DNA of 34,624 nt from CAZWDL01 sp964632995 (lineage in GTDB: Bacteria; Bacteroidota; Bacteroidia; Chitinophagales; Saprospiraceae). Positions within the stretch are counted from its first letter, which is position 1; each line of letters starts with the position of its first letter. This document shows, piece after piece, positions 1 through 7,334 of the stretch. Both the position numbers and the translations under genes were made by a program. The notes under the pieces are model-generated. The model made no database searches. It saw only the letters and a list, made by a program, of their open reading frames with translations, and was not told where the DNA came from. The DNA is taken from positions 1 to 34,624 of the forward strand of contig CAZWDL010000077.1 in the NCBI GenBank assembly GCA_964632995.1, read 5' to 3'.

Positions 1-40
1 TGTCAATGAACTTGTTCCTTTCTTACGCGAAAGGACCGTC

Positions 41-75
41 CGACTTCCGACTTCCGACTTCCCACTTCCCACTTC
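41..75. repeat. Five-copy heptanucleotide tandem repeat
   Basis: Five perfect 7-bp units sit head to tail just beyond the stop codon of the SRPBCC gene: three copies of CGACTTC (41-61) followed by two of CCACTTC (62-75). A 6-bp hairpin (CCTTTC/GAAAGG, 17-34) lies just outside it. Read in the direction of the minus-strand gene, repeat and hairpin form its 3' untranslated region, but there is no T-run, so a terminator role is unproven. The repeat is not part of any reading frame I trust. Confidence 0.85.
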
Positions 76-78
76 GAA

Positions 79-516
79 TTACTGTTCGAGCACCTGCTTC
101 AGCCGCTGCAGGTCAGCTCGCTGCTGCCGGCGCATGGGGCCTTTGACAAAAGGGGAGATTAGATTGAAGATAAAGGGCCGAAGCCGGGTTTCGACCTCCA
201 CGATTAGTTTGGTTGTTCCTTCTCCCTGATCGAGAAAGCGATAGCGGACCCGGCTGAGCATATTGCGGTTTTGCAGCAGGATTTCGAGTTCCTCTCCTTC
301 TTTACGGGAAAGCACCTCCTCTTCCACCTCGGTGGTTTTTCCATCCGGTTCTTTAAAGATCTGTACACCGCTACTACCTTCCGCGCGGCGGCGGCCTTTC
401 TCCCGGCGGAAGGTTTCAAAGCCCTGTACCCATTCCGACATATATTTTGGATCACAGACATACCGGAAGACTTCCGGGGCGGGGCGATTAATAAGAATAC
501 TGTTCGTAAAACGCAT
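79..516 (-). CDS. SRPBCC (START-like) family protein
   Basis: A 145-residue protein without signal peptide. The start (MRFTNSILINRPAPEVFRYV) is typical of the SRPBCC/polyketide-cyclase-like ligand-binding fold: a first beta strand, then the 'I-x-x-P-x-x-x-V-F-x-x-x-x-D-P-x-x-x-x-W' pattern around residues 8-29. A long C-terminal helix (about 120-145, rich in Arg/Gln/Leu) would line the hydrophobic cavity. The family binds lipids or other hydrophobic ligands, and the ligand here cannot be read from sequence. It starts 2 nt after the stop of the outer-membrane barrel gene at 519-1400, so the two are almost certainly co-transcribed, with this gene second. The fold assignment is good; the function is unknown. 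Confidence 0.8.
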   Translation of the reverse strand: MRFTNSILINRPAPEVFRYVCDPKYMSEWVQGFETFRREKGRRRAEGSSGVQIFKEPDGKTTEVEEEVLSRKEGEELEILLQNRNMLSRVRYRFLDQGEGTTKLIVEVETRLRPFIFNLISPFVKGPMRRQQRADLQRLKQVLEQ

Positions 517-518
517 GA

Positions 519-1400
519 TCAGAAGCTGAATCCGATAGAGGCCTGCAGGGTCAGGTTCCGGTCGAAGTCATTCCGCAGGATAAAATTATTGTTCTCATCG
601 AGGCGTACTTTGGAGACATCCGTGCTGTTGCGGGTGAGGTCCTGCAGACCGTAATTCACCCGGAATCCCAGGTTCAGGCCCCGGTTGAGATAAACCGAAA
701 TACCGCCGATCAGCCCGAAATCGAAGCGGTTCAGGAAACCTTCGCTGGGTTTCACCAGCTCTTCGTAGCGGGCGCCGATGGAAACGGGAACCTCGATGAT
801 ATCGCCGTCAACGATAACCGGCTGGGTCTCGCCAATATCGGTACGCTCAAATCCATCGGTAAAGTAATTGAGATTGATGGCGATGGTAAAAGGATCGATG
901 GCATTTCCCCCTTCCGAAACCCCGTCAAAAGTAACCTCACCGCTGGCAGTGCCGCGAAAGAGGTAAGCGGCGTAGCCGCCGCCGGAAATTTCGAGCCGCC
1001 CGAAGCGTAAATAGGCCATCATTGGTACTTCCAGGTAATTGGTCACCGTCTTTCGAACAGTGCGCCGCTGCCCCCTGCTGTAGAGTAATTGCTCCCGGAC
1101 CAGGTCTACAAAAATCCAGTAAGACTGCCCATCGAAAGAATAGTCTGTCCCCTTCTGGGAATAAAGGAGCTCGGACCGCAGGCCGAAGATATCATTGAAC
1201 CGGTAGGAGAAGCGTCCTCCCACGTGGAAGCCGGTCTTGTAAGCAAAAGATTCCACCTCATTGCCCTGTCCATCTGTTTCCAGGGGGCCGACGAATTTAG
1301 AAAAGTTCATCCCGGCAATGAACCCCCCGGAAAACTGAGCCTCAACTGTCGTGGTAATCCCAAACGACAGGATTATTACAAGCAAAAAATAGTTGCGCAT
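519..1400 (-). CDS. Outer-membrane beta-barrel protein, PorT-like family
   Basis: A 293-residue protein with a Sec signal peptide (hydrophobic residues about 5-17, cleavage near VEA-QFSGG). After the signal comes 'GGFIAGMNFSKF', resembling the first strand of PorT-like/OMP_b-brl_2 proteins ('G-x-x-x-G-x-N-x-S'). It continues with alternating amphipathic strands ('GFHVGGRFSYRFNDIFGLRSELLYSQKG', given here only as residues about 57-84) and ends in the aromatic terminus FSF expected for BAM-assembled barrels. PorT-like barrels of this size are common in Bacteroidota and mostly uncharacterised. It is the first gene of a two-gene unit with the SRPBCC protein. The start is the ATG at 1400, which directly yields the signal peptide. 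About 215 bp of non-coding sequence separate it from the xth stop; I see no consensus promoter there. Confidence 0.8.
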   Translation of the reverse strand: MRNYFLLVIILSFGITTTVEAQFSGGFIAGMNFSKFVGPLETDGQGNEVESFAYKTGFHVGGRFSYRFNDIFGLRSELLYSQKGTDYSFDGQSYWIFVDLVREQLLYSRGQRRTVRKTVTNYLEVPMMAYLRFGRLEISGGGYAAYLFRGTASGEVTFDGVSEGGNAIDPFTIAINLNYFTDGFERTDIGETQPVIVDGDIIEVPVSIGARYEELVKPSEGFLNRFDFGLIGGISVYLNRGLNLGFRVNYGLQDLTRNSTDVSKVRLDENNNFILRNDFDRNLTLQASIGFSF

Positions 1401-1615
1401 ATCTGGTCTTTTTATTTCGGGCGCTGAAGTTGTCTGAAGTTTTCTGCTGCCGGCGAAAGAAGCGTTTTGGAGCCCAGGAAGAAAACTTTAGGCGATTTCG
1501 TTATCAGAATACTACTCTGTAAGAAAAATTCCTATCTGAAAATTCCAGTCTGTTTGCCAACCGGTCATCACCAGGAGATTAAGCTCCCCGTGGCCCGGAT
1601 GAGGAAGAGACGCTC

Positions 1616-2389
1616 TTACGCGACTTCAATTTCCAGCAACACCGGACAATGATCCGAATGCACGGCTTCATTCATCTGCCGGGCTTCCCGGATAAAAGGC
1701 GCCAGGTTGTCACTGACCGATTGGTAGTCGAGCCGCCAGCCTTTATTCCTGTCCCGGGCGCGGGCGCGGTAGCTCCACCAGCTATATTCGACCTTGTCGG
1801 GATTTAAATACCGGAAGGCATCCGTAAAGCCGTCGTCGAACCAGCGGGTCAGCCACTCGCGTTCTTCGGGAAGGAAACCGGAGCTTTTTTTGTTGCCCAC
1901 CGGATCGTGAATATCCCGCTTGGTGTGAGCGATATTGTAGTCCCCCACCACGATAAGCTTAGGGCGTTCTTTCCGCAACGCTTCCAGCCAGCGTTGAAAA
2001 TCATCGAGAAACGCCATCTTGAAGGTCTGTCGCTCATCCCCCGTGGTTCCGGAAGGGAAGTAGCAGTTCAGCAGTGTCCAGTCGCCGTAGTCAGTACGCA
2101 GAATACGCCCCTCGTTATCATACTTTTCAATGCCACAGCCTTCCACCACCAGGTCCGGCTCCTGTTTGCTGAATGTCGCTACGCCACTGTAGCCCTTTTT
2201 TTGGGCGGAATGCCAGTACTGATGGTATCCCAGGGCTTCGAAAGCCTCTGTGTTGACCTGCCCGGGATGCGCTTTGGTCTCCTGCAGACAGACGATATCA
2301 AAATCCTGCTCTTTTATCCACTCCACCAATCCCTTCCTGATAGCGGCGCGAACACCGTTGACGTTATATGTAATGATGCTGGTTGCCAT
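1616..2389 (-). CDS. xth: Exodeoxyribonuclease III (AP endonuclease)
   Basis: A 257-residue enzyme of the exonuclease III/APE1 (EEP) family, which cleaves the backbone 5' of abasic sites and trims 3' blocked ends in base-excision repair. Family motifs are all visible: NVNGVRA at 9-15, LQETK with the metal-binding Glu37, GDYNIAH around the catalytic Asp/Asn, and the C-terminal SDHCPV with the catalytic Asp-His pair. Length matches the usual 250-270 residues. The frame is open for 29 more codons upstream, but that part does not resemble the family; the ATG at 2389 gives the canonical start 'MATSIITYNVNG' and is preceded by AGGA at a plausible spacing. It is monocistronic as far as can be seen and diverges from the glucosaminidase gene. 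Confidence 0.95.
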   Translation of the reverse strand: MATSIITYNVNGVRAAIRKGLVEWIKEQDFDIVCLQETKAHPGQVNTEAFEALGYHQYWHSAQKKGYSGVATFSKQEPDLVVEGCGIEKYDNEGRILRTDYGDWTLLNCYFPSGTTGDERQTFKMAFLDDFQRWLEALRKERPKLIVVGDYNIAHTKRDIHDPVGNKKSSGFLPEEREWLTRWFDDGFTDAFRYLNPDKVEYSWWSYRARARDRNKGWRLDYQSVSDNLAPFIREARQMNEAVHSDHCPVLLEIEVA

Positions 2390-2407
2390 GATACTTCCTG
2401 CTTTGCC

Positions 2408-2428
2408 GGTTCGAACCTGTATAGGTTC
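2408..2428. promoter_or_regulatory. Palindromic operator-like site upstream of xth
   Basis: Two overlapping inverted repeats lie 19-39 bp before the xth start: the perfect palindrome GGTTCGAACC (2408-2417) and GAACCT-GTAT-AGGTTC (2413-2428). Three GGTTC/GAACC half-sites within 21 bp look like an operator or an RNA hairpin in the leader. The half-sites recall LexA-type GAAC/GTTC elements, but the spacing does not match any established LexA box, so the regulator is unknown. Confidence 0.35.
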
Positions 2429-2979
2429 TGTATCCAGAGGGCAAAGATGCAAATATTTTGGCAATGTAAAGAACACACTCCTCGCCTGAAATCCCCGGAA
2501 ATTTGTTTCGTAAGGGAAATTATTTTTCCCGACCTTTGCAGCGGTAATCGGTACATTTTGCTTATTTTTAAGATCATAGAGTTGTTGCGGTAGGAGTCCT
2601 CAGGCGGTTAAAATTGATCTTTTTCTACCACTCTTCGGCTTTTCATCGGTTAACAGCGCTGCTATTAACCTCAAAAAAGCCTGTGATTGGAAGAAAAACC
2701 TCTAATTCTTTCCACCCGATTACCCTATCGCAACAACTCTAATACCTACAATCCTCCTTCAGGCACTGGCTTACCCCAAAACCGACTAATTTTCAATACC
2801 CTTTGTCAGCAAAAAACCTGACAAAAATGAATTAAAACTTTTTTCTTCCATTTTCTGTCCCGGGTGTGTCTCACGGAAAACCTTCACCGAAACCTGAACA
2901 AGAACAATCAAGCCTTATTAAGAATATACTCCAATCGCTTGCTTGAAAAATCTTTTTTTTAAATAAAATCGCCTGTTGC
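2429..2979. other. AT-rich intergenic region between divergent genes
   Basis: About 550 bp without a credible gene between xth (minus) and the glucosaminidase (plus). It has poly-A/T tracts (for example near 2820-2850 and 2950-2965) and one 23-bp imperfect palindrome at 2648-2670 with arms GGTTAA/TTAACC and 9 of 11 pairs complementary, a possible operator. No exact TAnnTTTG promoter box was found on either strand; near-matches exist around 2442-2449 (minus) and 2798-2806 (plus). Confidence 0.5.
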
Positions 2980-3000
2980 GTGAAACAGAAGTCAAATCAT

Positions 3001-4032
3001 ATGGGGAAGCAAAGGACGAGGCCCTCGCTGATGCGCGGATTGCTGTACGGGTTGGCTTTCTTTCTGCCGGGGATTTATCTGGCGATCCATCAAGCTGAGG
3101 TCGAAGCCTGGTTATCGGGCCGGGGCGAGTTGCCGGTCATCAGCCGGGTTTCCCGCGACCTGCAAACGGGTATGCAGGTGGCGAGCGGTTTTTTTGATGA
3201 GGGATATGAGGACTTCTATCACCGCGAACTTCCTCAGCTTTGGGAGGCCATCACCGGAAGCCCGCTTCCTGCCGGCCGTGGTCTCGCCGGCCGCTGGAGC
3301 AATATCCTCAGTACCAGTGCCGGCAATCCGGCGCCCTACCACCTCTGGAACAGGAGCTTTATCGAGGAGAAGCTCGGAGTTGCTTTCAAAAAGCGAAAAA
3401 GAAAGAGCGCCCAACGCTTCCTGGATTACATCGAAGCGTACCTGCCGCTGGCCTGCAATGAAATGGCCATGAGCGGCATACCTGCCAGTATCACCCTGGC
3501 CCAGGGGCTGCTGGAAAGCGATGCCGGAAACGGATATCTGGCTACCGTAGCAAACAACCATTTTGGCATCAAATGCCAGAAGCGGCCGGGATATAAAAAA
3601 GACGGCGTGATCGATGACGCCGACTATTTCCCCACCAGCCTGGCCTACGACTGCGAGCTTCGCGAGGATGATAACCCCTGGGACCGTTTTGAAAAATATG
3701 AATCGGCCGGTCATAGCTACCGGCGACACACGCTCCTGCTTATGGAATCCGGCCGTTACAACTGGATGCTGAAAAAATACCGGGTCGGACAGTACTACCG
3801 CGTGGATCAGAAATGGTTTGGCGTAGAGCAAGTACCCTACTATATTGCCTGGTCTATCGGCTTAAAGCAATCCGGCTATGCCACCAGCCCCCGCTACGCT
3901 CAGAAAATCGCCTATCTTATTGAAACCTACGAACTCTGGCGGATCGACTTTGGGGTAATCGCAGCCCAGGACAGGCAACCAGATGAAAAAGAAAATGATT
4001 CAACTTCTTCAAAAAATATATCCCCACTTTAG
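3001..4032 (+). CDS. Membrane-anchored glucosaminidase (GH73-like peptidoglycan hydrolase)
   Basis: A 343-residue protein with an N-terminal transmembrane/signal-anchor segment (about 11-29, 'LLYGLAFFLPGIYLAI'), a spacer, and a glucosaminidase domain (about 135-320). The domain carries 'GIPASITLAQGLLESDAGNG' with the putative catalytic Glu172, followed by 'ANNHFGIKC' (184-192) and 'SYRRHT', the hallmarks of GH73/mannosyl-glycoprotein endo-beta-N-acetylglucosaminidase proteins. It probably cuts N-acetylglucosaminyl bonds in peptidoglycan from the periplasmic side. An in-frame GTG at 2980 would add seven residues; I chose the ATG at 3001. Eighty-eight bases downstream begins a related gene that seems to have lost the catalytic residue. 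Confidence 0.85.
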   Translation: MGKQRTRPSLMRGLLYGLAFFLPGIYLAIHQAEVEAWLSGRGELPVISRVSRDLQTGMQVASGFFDEGYEDFYHRELPQLWEAITGSPLPAGRGLAGRWSNILSTSAGNPAPYHLWNRSFIEEKLGVAFKKRKRKSAQRFLDYIEAYLPLACNEMAMSGIPASITLAQGLLESDAGNGYLATVANNHFGIKCQKRPGYKKDGVIDDADYFPTSLAYDCELREDDNPWDRFEKYESAGHSYRRHTLLLMESGRYNWMLKKYRVGQYYRVDQKWFGVEQVPYYIAWSIGLKQSGYATSPRYAQKIAYLIETYELWRIDFGVIAAQDRQPDEKENDSTSSKNISPL

Positions 4033-4083
4033 CAAGGATTTATTTTTTGAAGAATAATTGTCGGTAAAATAATTTTTTAACAC

Positions 4084-4105
4084 GCCGGATCGAAAAAAGA
4101 CCGGC
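4084..4105 (+). other. Small GCCGG/CCGGC hairpin with CGAAAAAAGACCGG motif
   Basis: Between the two glucosaminidase-like genes, GCCGG (4084-4088) can pair with CCGGC (4101-4105). The segment contains CGAAAAAAGACCGG (4091-4104), which recurs with 4-5 A at 10280-10291 and 10425-10436. The hairpin ends 15 nt before the next start codon, so it could affect translation initiation or be a weak terminator; no T-run follows. Confidence 0.35.
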
Positions 4106-4120
4106 CAAACATTTACAGTC

Positions 4121-5191
4121 ATGCAAAGAGGATTACTGAAATTCCTACAGGAAGTTATTGGATTTGCCCTGATCGGAGGCCTTTTCTTTATGTGGTTTTT
4201 AGGCTACCTGAACAACGACGATCGAACCAGTGCTTTGGATTACAATACAGCCAGAGCCGGCATTAACGACACCCGGGAAGCGACGGCCGAGAGCCGGGCC
4301 TACGAAGCTTCGCCCTATGACCGCAGCCGCAGCAGCCGGACTACCGGAAGCAACGCTTTCAGCAGCGCTGATTATGACAGCCGCGGTTTCGAAAGGCCCG
4401 AAGAGGTTGCCCGGAAAGCGACGAAATCTTCCGCTGTCAACAGCGCTGAAGCAGCATCCGGAGCCAAAGCAGCAGTCGCCCACGCCGTCGCCATCCGCAG
4501 CTGGAAAGGCGTACACCGGGAAGAGGACTACGCCCGTAGCTGCTTCGAACTTTTCCGGAACGATATCGCCGATCTTTCCCTGGAGTACGGCCTGTATCCC
4601 GAGGTGTTCATGGCCCGGGTCATCACCTATTCCTACGGCTACACGCTCAACCCCGTAGAAAGCCCGGTGGATAATAACCTGACCGGAATGAAACAGCCCA
4701 ATGGAGAAGAACGCGCTCGTTTCCGCACCACCCTGGAATCGCTGAAGGCCTACGCCGTTGTCAACGCCGGTGAAATCAATCGTCTTTCCGAAGAAGGAGC
4801 ACTGGCCAAACACGACCGCGCCTGGACGATGCGCAAAATCATCGAGAATAACGCCTTTGTCAGCAACCTGAAAAAAACCATTAAGCGAAACCGGGAATAC
4901 GCCGGTATGATGGGCCCGGCCAGCCGGGTATCTGCTGAAGAAGAACTGGAACTGGAACGGCAGGGAGAGACCATCAAGATCGTTTCCAGTGTAGAAACTA
5001 CGGTCAAGGAACGCCGCGCTCAAAACGCCGGCTACGACAGCTGGGAGGACTACCTGGAAAGCATCCCCGAAGGAAGACAGGCCGAGCAGGAAGCCGATGC
5101 GGAGGCCGTTATCTCCGCTGTCAGTAAAAAGAAAGCATTCGGCATGTCGCGCCGCATTGAAGCCAAAAAGCGTAAGCGAAGCAAAGAGTAA
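4121..5191 (+). CDS. Membrane-anchored glucosaminidase-like protein, probable pseudoenzyme
   Basis: A 356-residue protein with one N-terminal transmembrane segment (about 11-30), a low-complexity Ser/Arg/Ala-rich linker (about 40-125) and a helical domain from about 135. The domain shows 'YGLYPEVFMARVITYSYGYT' (156-175) then 'DNNLTGMKQ' (184-192). These line up with 'GIPASITLAQGLLESDAGNG' and 'NNHFGIKC' of the neighbouring enzyme, but Tyr170 occupies the place of the catalytic Glu. The lysine/arginine-rich C-terminus (about 330-356) may face the cytoplasm or bind polyanions. I infer a degenerate GH73-like/lysozyme-like fold acting as a binding or regulatory partner. The alignment was made by eye over about 35 residues, so homology is likely but not proven. 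Confidence 0.7.
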   Translation: MQRGLLKFLQEVIGFALIGGLFFMWFLGYLNNDDRTSALDYNTARAGINDTREATAESRAYEASPYDRSRSSRTTGSNAFSSADYDSRGFERPEEVARKATKSSAVNSAEAASGAKAAVAHAVAIRSWKGVHREEDYARSCFELFRNDIADLSLEYGLYPEVFMARVITYSYGYTLNPVESPVDNNLTGMKQPNGEERARFRTTLESLKAYAVVNAGEINRLSEEGALAKHDRAWTMRKIIENNAFVSNLKKTIKRNREYAGMMGPASRVSAEEELELERQGETIKIVSSVETTVKERRAQNAGYDSWEDYLESIPEGRQAEQEADAEAVISAVSKKKAFGMSRRIEAKKRKRSKE

Positions 5192-5251
5192 AGAATAAGG
5201 TCTTTAAGCCGCTTTGCATGGTTGGCTAACCTTGTTCCGTTAATAAGGAAT

Positions 5252-5357
5252 GTTTGGACGTTTAACCCGGACAGTTTTAAATAACCTGTCACTTTGCATC
5301 AGCCTCAGGGTTGATGCAGCTTGAGGGTAAAATAGAACTGTCCGGGTCTTTCCAAAC
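5252..5357. repeat. 106-bp imperfect palindrome at a convergent gene junction
   Basis: Lies between the stop codons of the converging genes ending at 5191 and 5381. Nested complementary blocks are GTTTGGA (5252-5258) with TCCAAAC (5351-5357), ACCCGGACAGTT (5265-5276) with AACTGTCCGGGT (5336-5347), and GCATCA (5296-5301) with TGATGC (5312-5317); intervening sequence is partly complementary as well. A bidirectional terminator is plausible from position, but there is no T-run on either side, so a palindromic repeat element is an equal alternative. Confidence 0.75.
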
Positions 5358-5380
5358 TTCTGCTACCCAGTCAAGGCGCC

Positions 5381-6301
5381 TCAGAAAAAGTCGGTCACCA
5401 CCACTTCCCCTTCAGAGCCCAGGGTAAGATTGAGCCCGAGCATCAGCGAGATACTGTGCTGACTTCTCTGGTTCTCCTTTTTCTTTTTGGAGCCGGTCAT
5501 ATCCATGACATCGTAGAAAGCAGTTCCTTCCACAAATAACCTCGCGTTTTTCAGGAACTGCTTCGACAAGCGGCCGCCGGCAACCGGCCCGATGTGAAAG
5601 GCGCGGCCACCCACATCTTTGGGAAATAATACTTTGCTGGACTTCAACATTGATCCCAGTTTGACGAGCTGCGCGGCGGTGAAGTCATTTTCAAAGGCGA
5701 TCCGTTCGATCTCAGTATTGAGGTGATCGAAAAAACCGGCCTCGCTCTCCGAGCGCCGGCTGCTCCAGTCGAAGCCCGTCCGGGCGCCCACGTACACCTC
5801 GTAATCGAAAGTCCGGCTGATACTGTTCACGCCTGCACCGTAGGGTGTTTTCATAATATTGAACTGGTACTCCAGGTGGATATGCATCCCTCTGCTATCT
5901 TTGAAATAGCCCGGGCCCAGGTTCAGCTCCAGAAATTGCTGTTGTAACGCCACATCCGATGATTCACCGAATCCGTAGCGGAAAAACACGGCAAAGGTCG
6001 TTTTATTGTAACCATTCTGGCCGTATTCCTGATCCAGGTTGATATTGTTCAGGGGTTCCTCCATGCCCTGCATGAGGGATTCCAGCGTGGCGCCGAGGCG
6101 AACCAGGTTCCACATGGCCTGAAAGTGCGGGTTCGCGGAAAGCGGCGCCTTGTCGTCCAGTGCAAAGATCCCCGCCATTTTCACGCCCACATCGAAATGG
6201 GCGTCGTCAAGGATACGGACATAATTAGAACGGCGCTGTGCGTAAAGCCCGGTCATGAATAAGGCAAACAGACTGAGTAGTAGAAGTTTTCTCTTATACA
6301 T
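5381..6301 (-). CDS. Exported barrel-like protein of unknown function
   Basis: A 306-residue protein with a clear Sec signal peptide (MYKRKLLLLSLFALFMTGLYA, cut before QRRSN; about residues 1-21). The mature part has alternating amphipathic strands ('YNKTTFAVFFRYGFG', 'MHIHLEYQFNIMK', 'YEVYVGARTGFDW', 'SISLMLGLNLTLG') and ends in Phe-Phe, consistent with an outer-membrane beta barrel. I do not recognise a named family. It is the third gene of a minus-strand unit, 44 bp after the stop of the 6346-7329 gene, and so probably serves the same process as the secreted CHU_C protein at the head of the unit. Confidence 0.75.
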   Translation of the reverse strand: MYKRKLLLLSLFALFMTGLYAQRRSNYVRILDDAHFDVGVKMAGIFALDDKAPLSANPHFQAMWNLVRLGATLESLMQGMEEPLNNINLDQEYGQNGYNKTTFAVFFRYGFGESSDVALQQQFLELNLGPGYFKDSRGMHIHLEYQFNIMKTPYGAGVNSISRTFDYEVYVGARTGFDWSSRRSESEAGFFDHLNTEIERIAFENDFTAAQLVKLGSMLKSSKVLFPKDVGGRAFHIGPVAGGRLSKQFLKNARLFVEGTAFYDVMDMTGSKKKKENQRSQHSISLMLGLNLTLGSEGEVVVTDFF

Positions 6302-6345
6302 AGCAGTTTTTTTTTAGTGTAAATAGATTGCTTTATTGGTTTTAA

Positions 6346-7329
6346 TTATCGTTTCCTCTTATCTCCGATAATACTCCAACGTACGCCGGCGAATCCGTAC
6401 ATCGAAAAGATGGGCTTTGCTCCGTTGACCGACAGTGGCTTTTGTAAGCTCAACTCGGCGCCAAGCAGCACGGAAAAGGCGCCTCCCAGGTTAACGGGCG
6501 CTGATGTCCGCAGAAACCATCCCATGGATGGTACGATGCGGGGATCTTTAAACTTTCCAAACACCACCGCCTGCACCGATTCGGCAATCGCATCGGTCGT
6601 GCTTTCCACCGGCGCCAGAATACCCCCCTCCATCAGACTGTCGAGCCGCTGGCTGATAAAAAGGACACTCCCCAGGTCCACCACCGGAGAAGGATCGGCC
6701 GTAAAGCGAACGCCGCTGGTCACCTCAATATCCAGATAGCTATTGCCCCGGCTGCCCCATTCGAGCAAGGGGGCCTCGCCGAAAAACAATTTCTTGAAGT
6801 GCACATAAGCTTCCAGGTCGTAGCGATTCTCAAAAAAAGGAGATACGCGGTCAACATCGGCCAGTGCTACCTCCGCCAGGTGCTCGCTGAGTTCCGCTGC
6901 TTTACCGGCCAAAGAAAGGCGAACCGCCTTGATCTGATTCTTTAGTTTTTTGGATTCCTGGGGTTCGGTCAGGCGGGGTGCTGAAACGGAAAAACTACCG
7001 CCGAAAAATTTGTAGCGCGCAAAGAAACGAACCGTGGGGATACTCCGCGTCTGACTGCGTCGAACTTCCTGGTCGACCGCGATGCGCGTACCGGGAAAAA
7101 GCTCTTTCAGCCAGCGCGGCGCCGACACATTGATATTTGCCAGGGCAGTATCGACCTGCGCCTCCGTTATTTCCAGCTCCGAGAAGCCGACGATCCCCGC
7201 CAGATCACCACGGAAACTCGTATAGGCCGGTCCCGTGGTCATTTCCATCCCCACTTCCAGTGATTGGGCCCCGCCCCCTATGGTGACGGGCAACAGTGCG
7301 ATGAATAGCAGCAATCGTTTCATAAGCAT
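6346..7329 (-). CDS. Exported protein of unknown function, DUF6588-like barrel candidate
   Basis: A 327-residue protein with signal peptide (hydrophobic residues about 4-20, cleavage near GGG-AQS). The mature part mixes strand-like segments ('IPTVRFFARYKFFGGSFSV', 'YLDIEVTSGVRF', 'AFSVLLGAELSL', 'MYGFAGVRWSII') with a helical insert (about 125-165, 'KLKNQIKAVRLSLAGKAAEL'). It may be an outer-membrane protein with a periplasmic insertion; the DUF6588 resemblance is a weak impression, not a match I can verify. It starts 5 bp after the stop of the CHU_C gene, so translation is probably coupled. ATG at 7329 and 7323 are both possible; the second gives MKRLLLF, a classic signal start. Confidence 0.7.
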   Translation of the reverse strand: MLMKRLLLFIALLPVTIGGGAQSLEVGMEMTTGPAYTSFRGDLAGIVGFSELEITEAQVDTALANINVSAPRWLKELFPGTRIAVDQEVRRSQTRSIPTVRFFARYKFFGGSFSVSAPRLTEPQESKKLKNQIKAVRLSLAGKAAELSEHLAEVALADVDRVSPFFENRYDLEAYVHFKKLFFGEAPLLEWGSRGNSYLDIEVTSGVRFTADPSPVVDLGSVLFISQRLDSLMEGGILAPVESTTDAIAESVQAVVFGKFKDPRIVPSMGWFLRTSAPVNLGGAFSVLLGAELSLQKPLSVNGAKPIFSMYGFAGVRWSIIGDKRKR

Positions 7330-7334
7330 TAATT

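Noticed and set aside
2405..2430. GGTTCGAACC resembling a tRNA T-arm
   Set aside because: No acceptor, D-arm or anticodon stem can be built around it.
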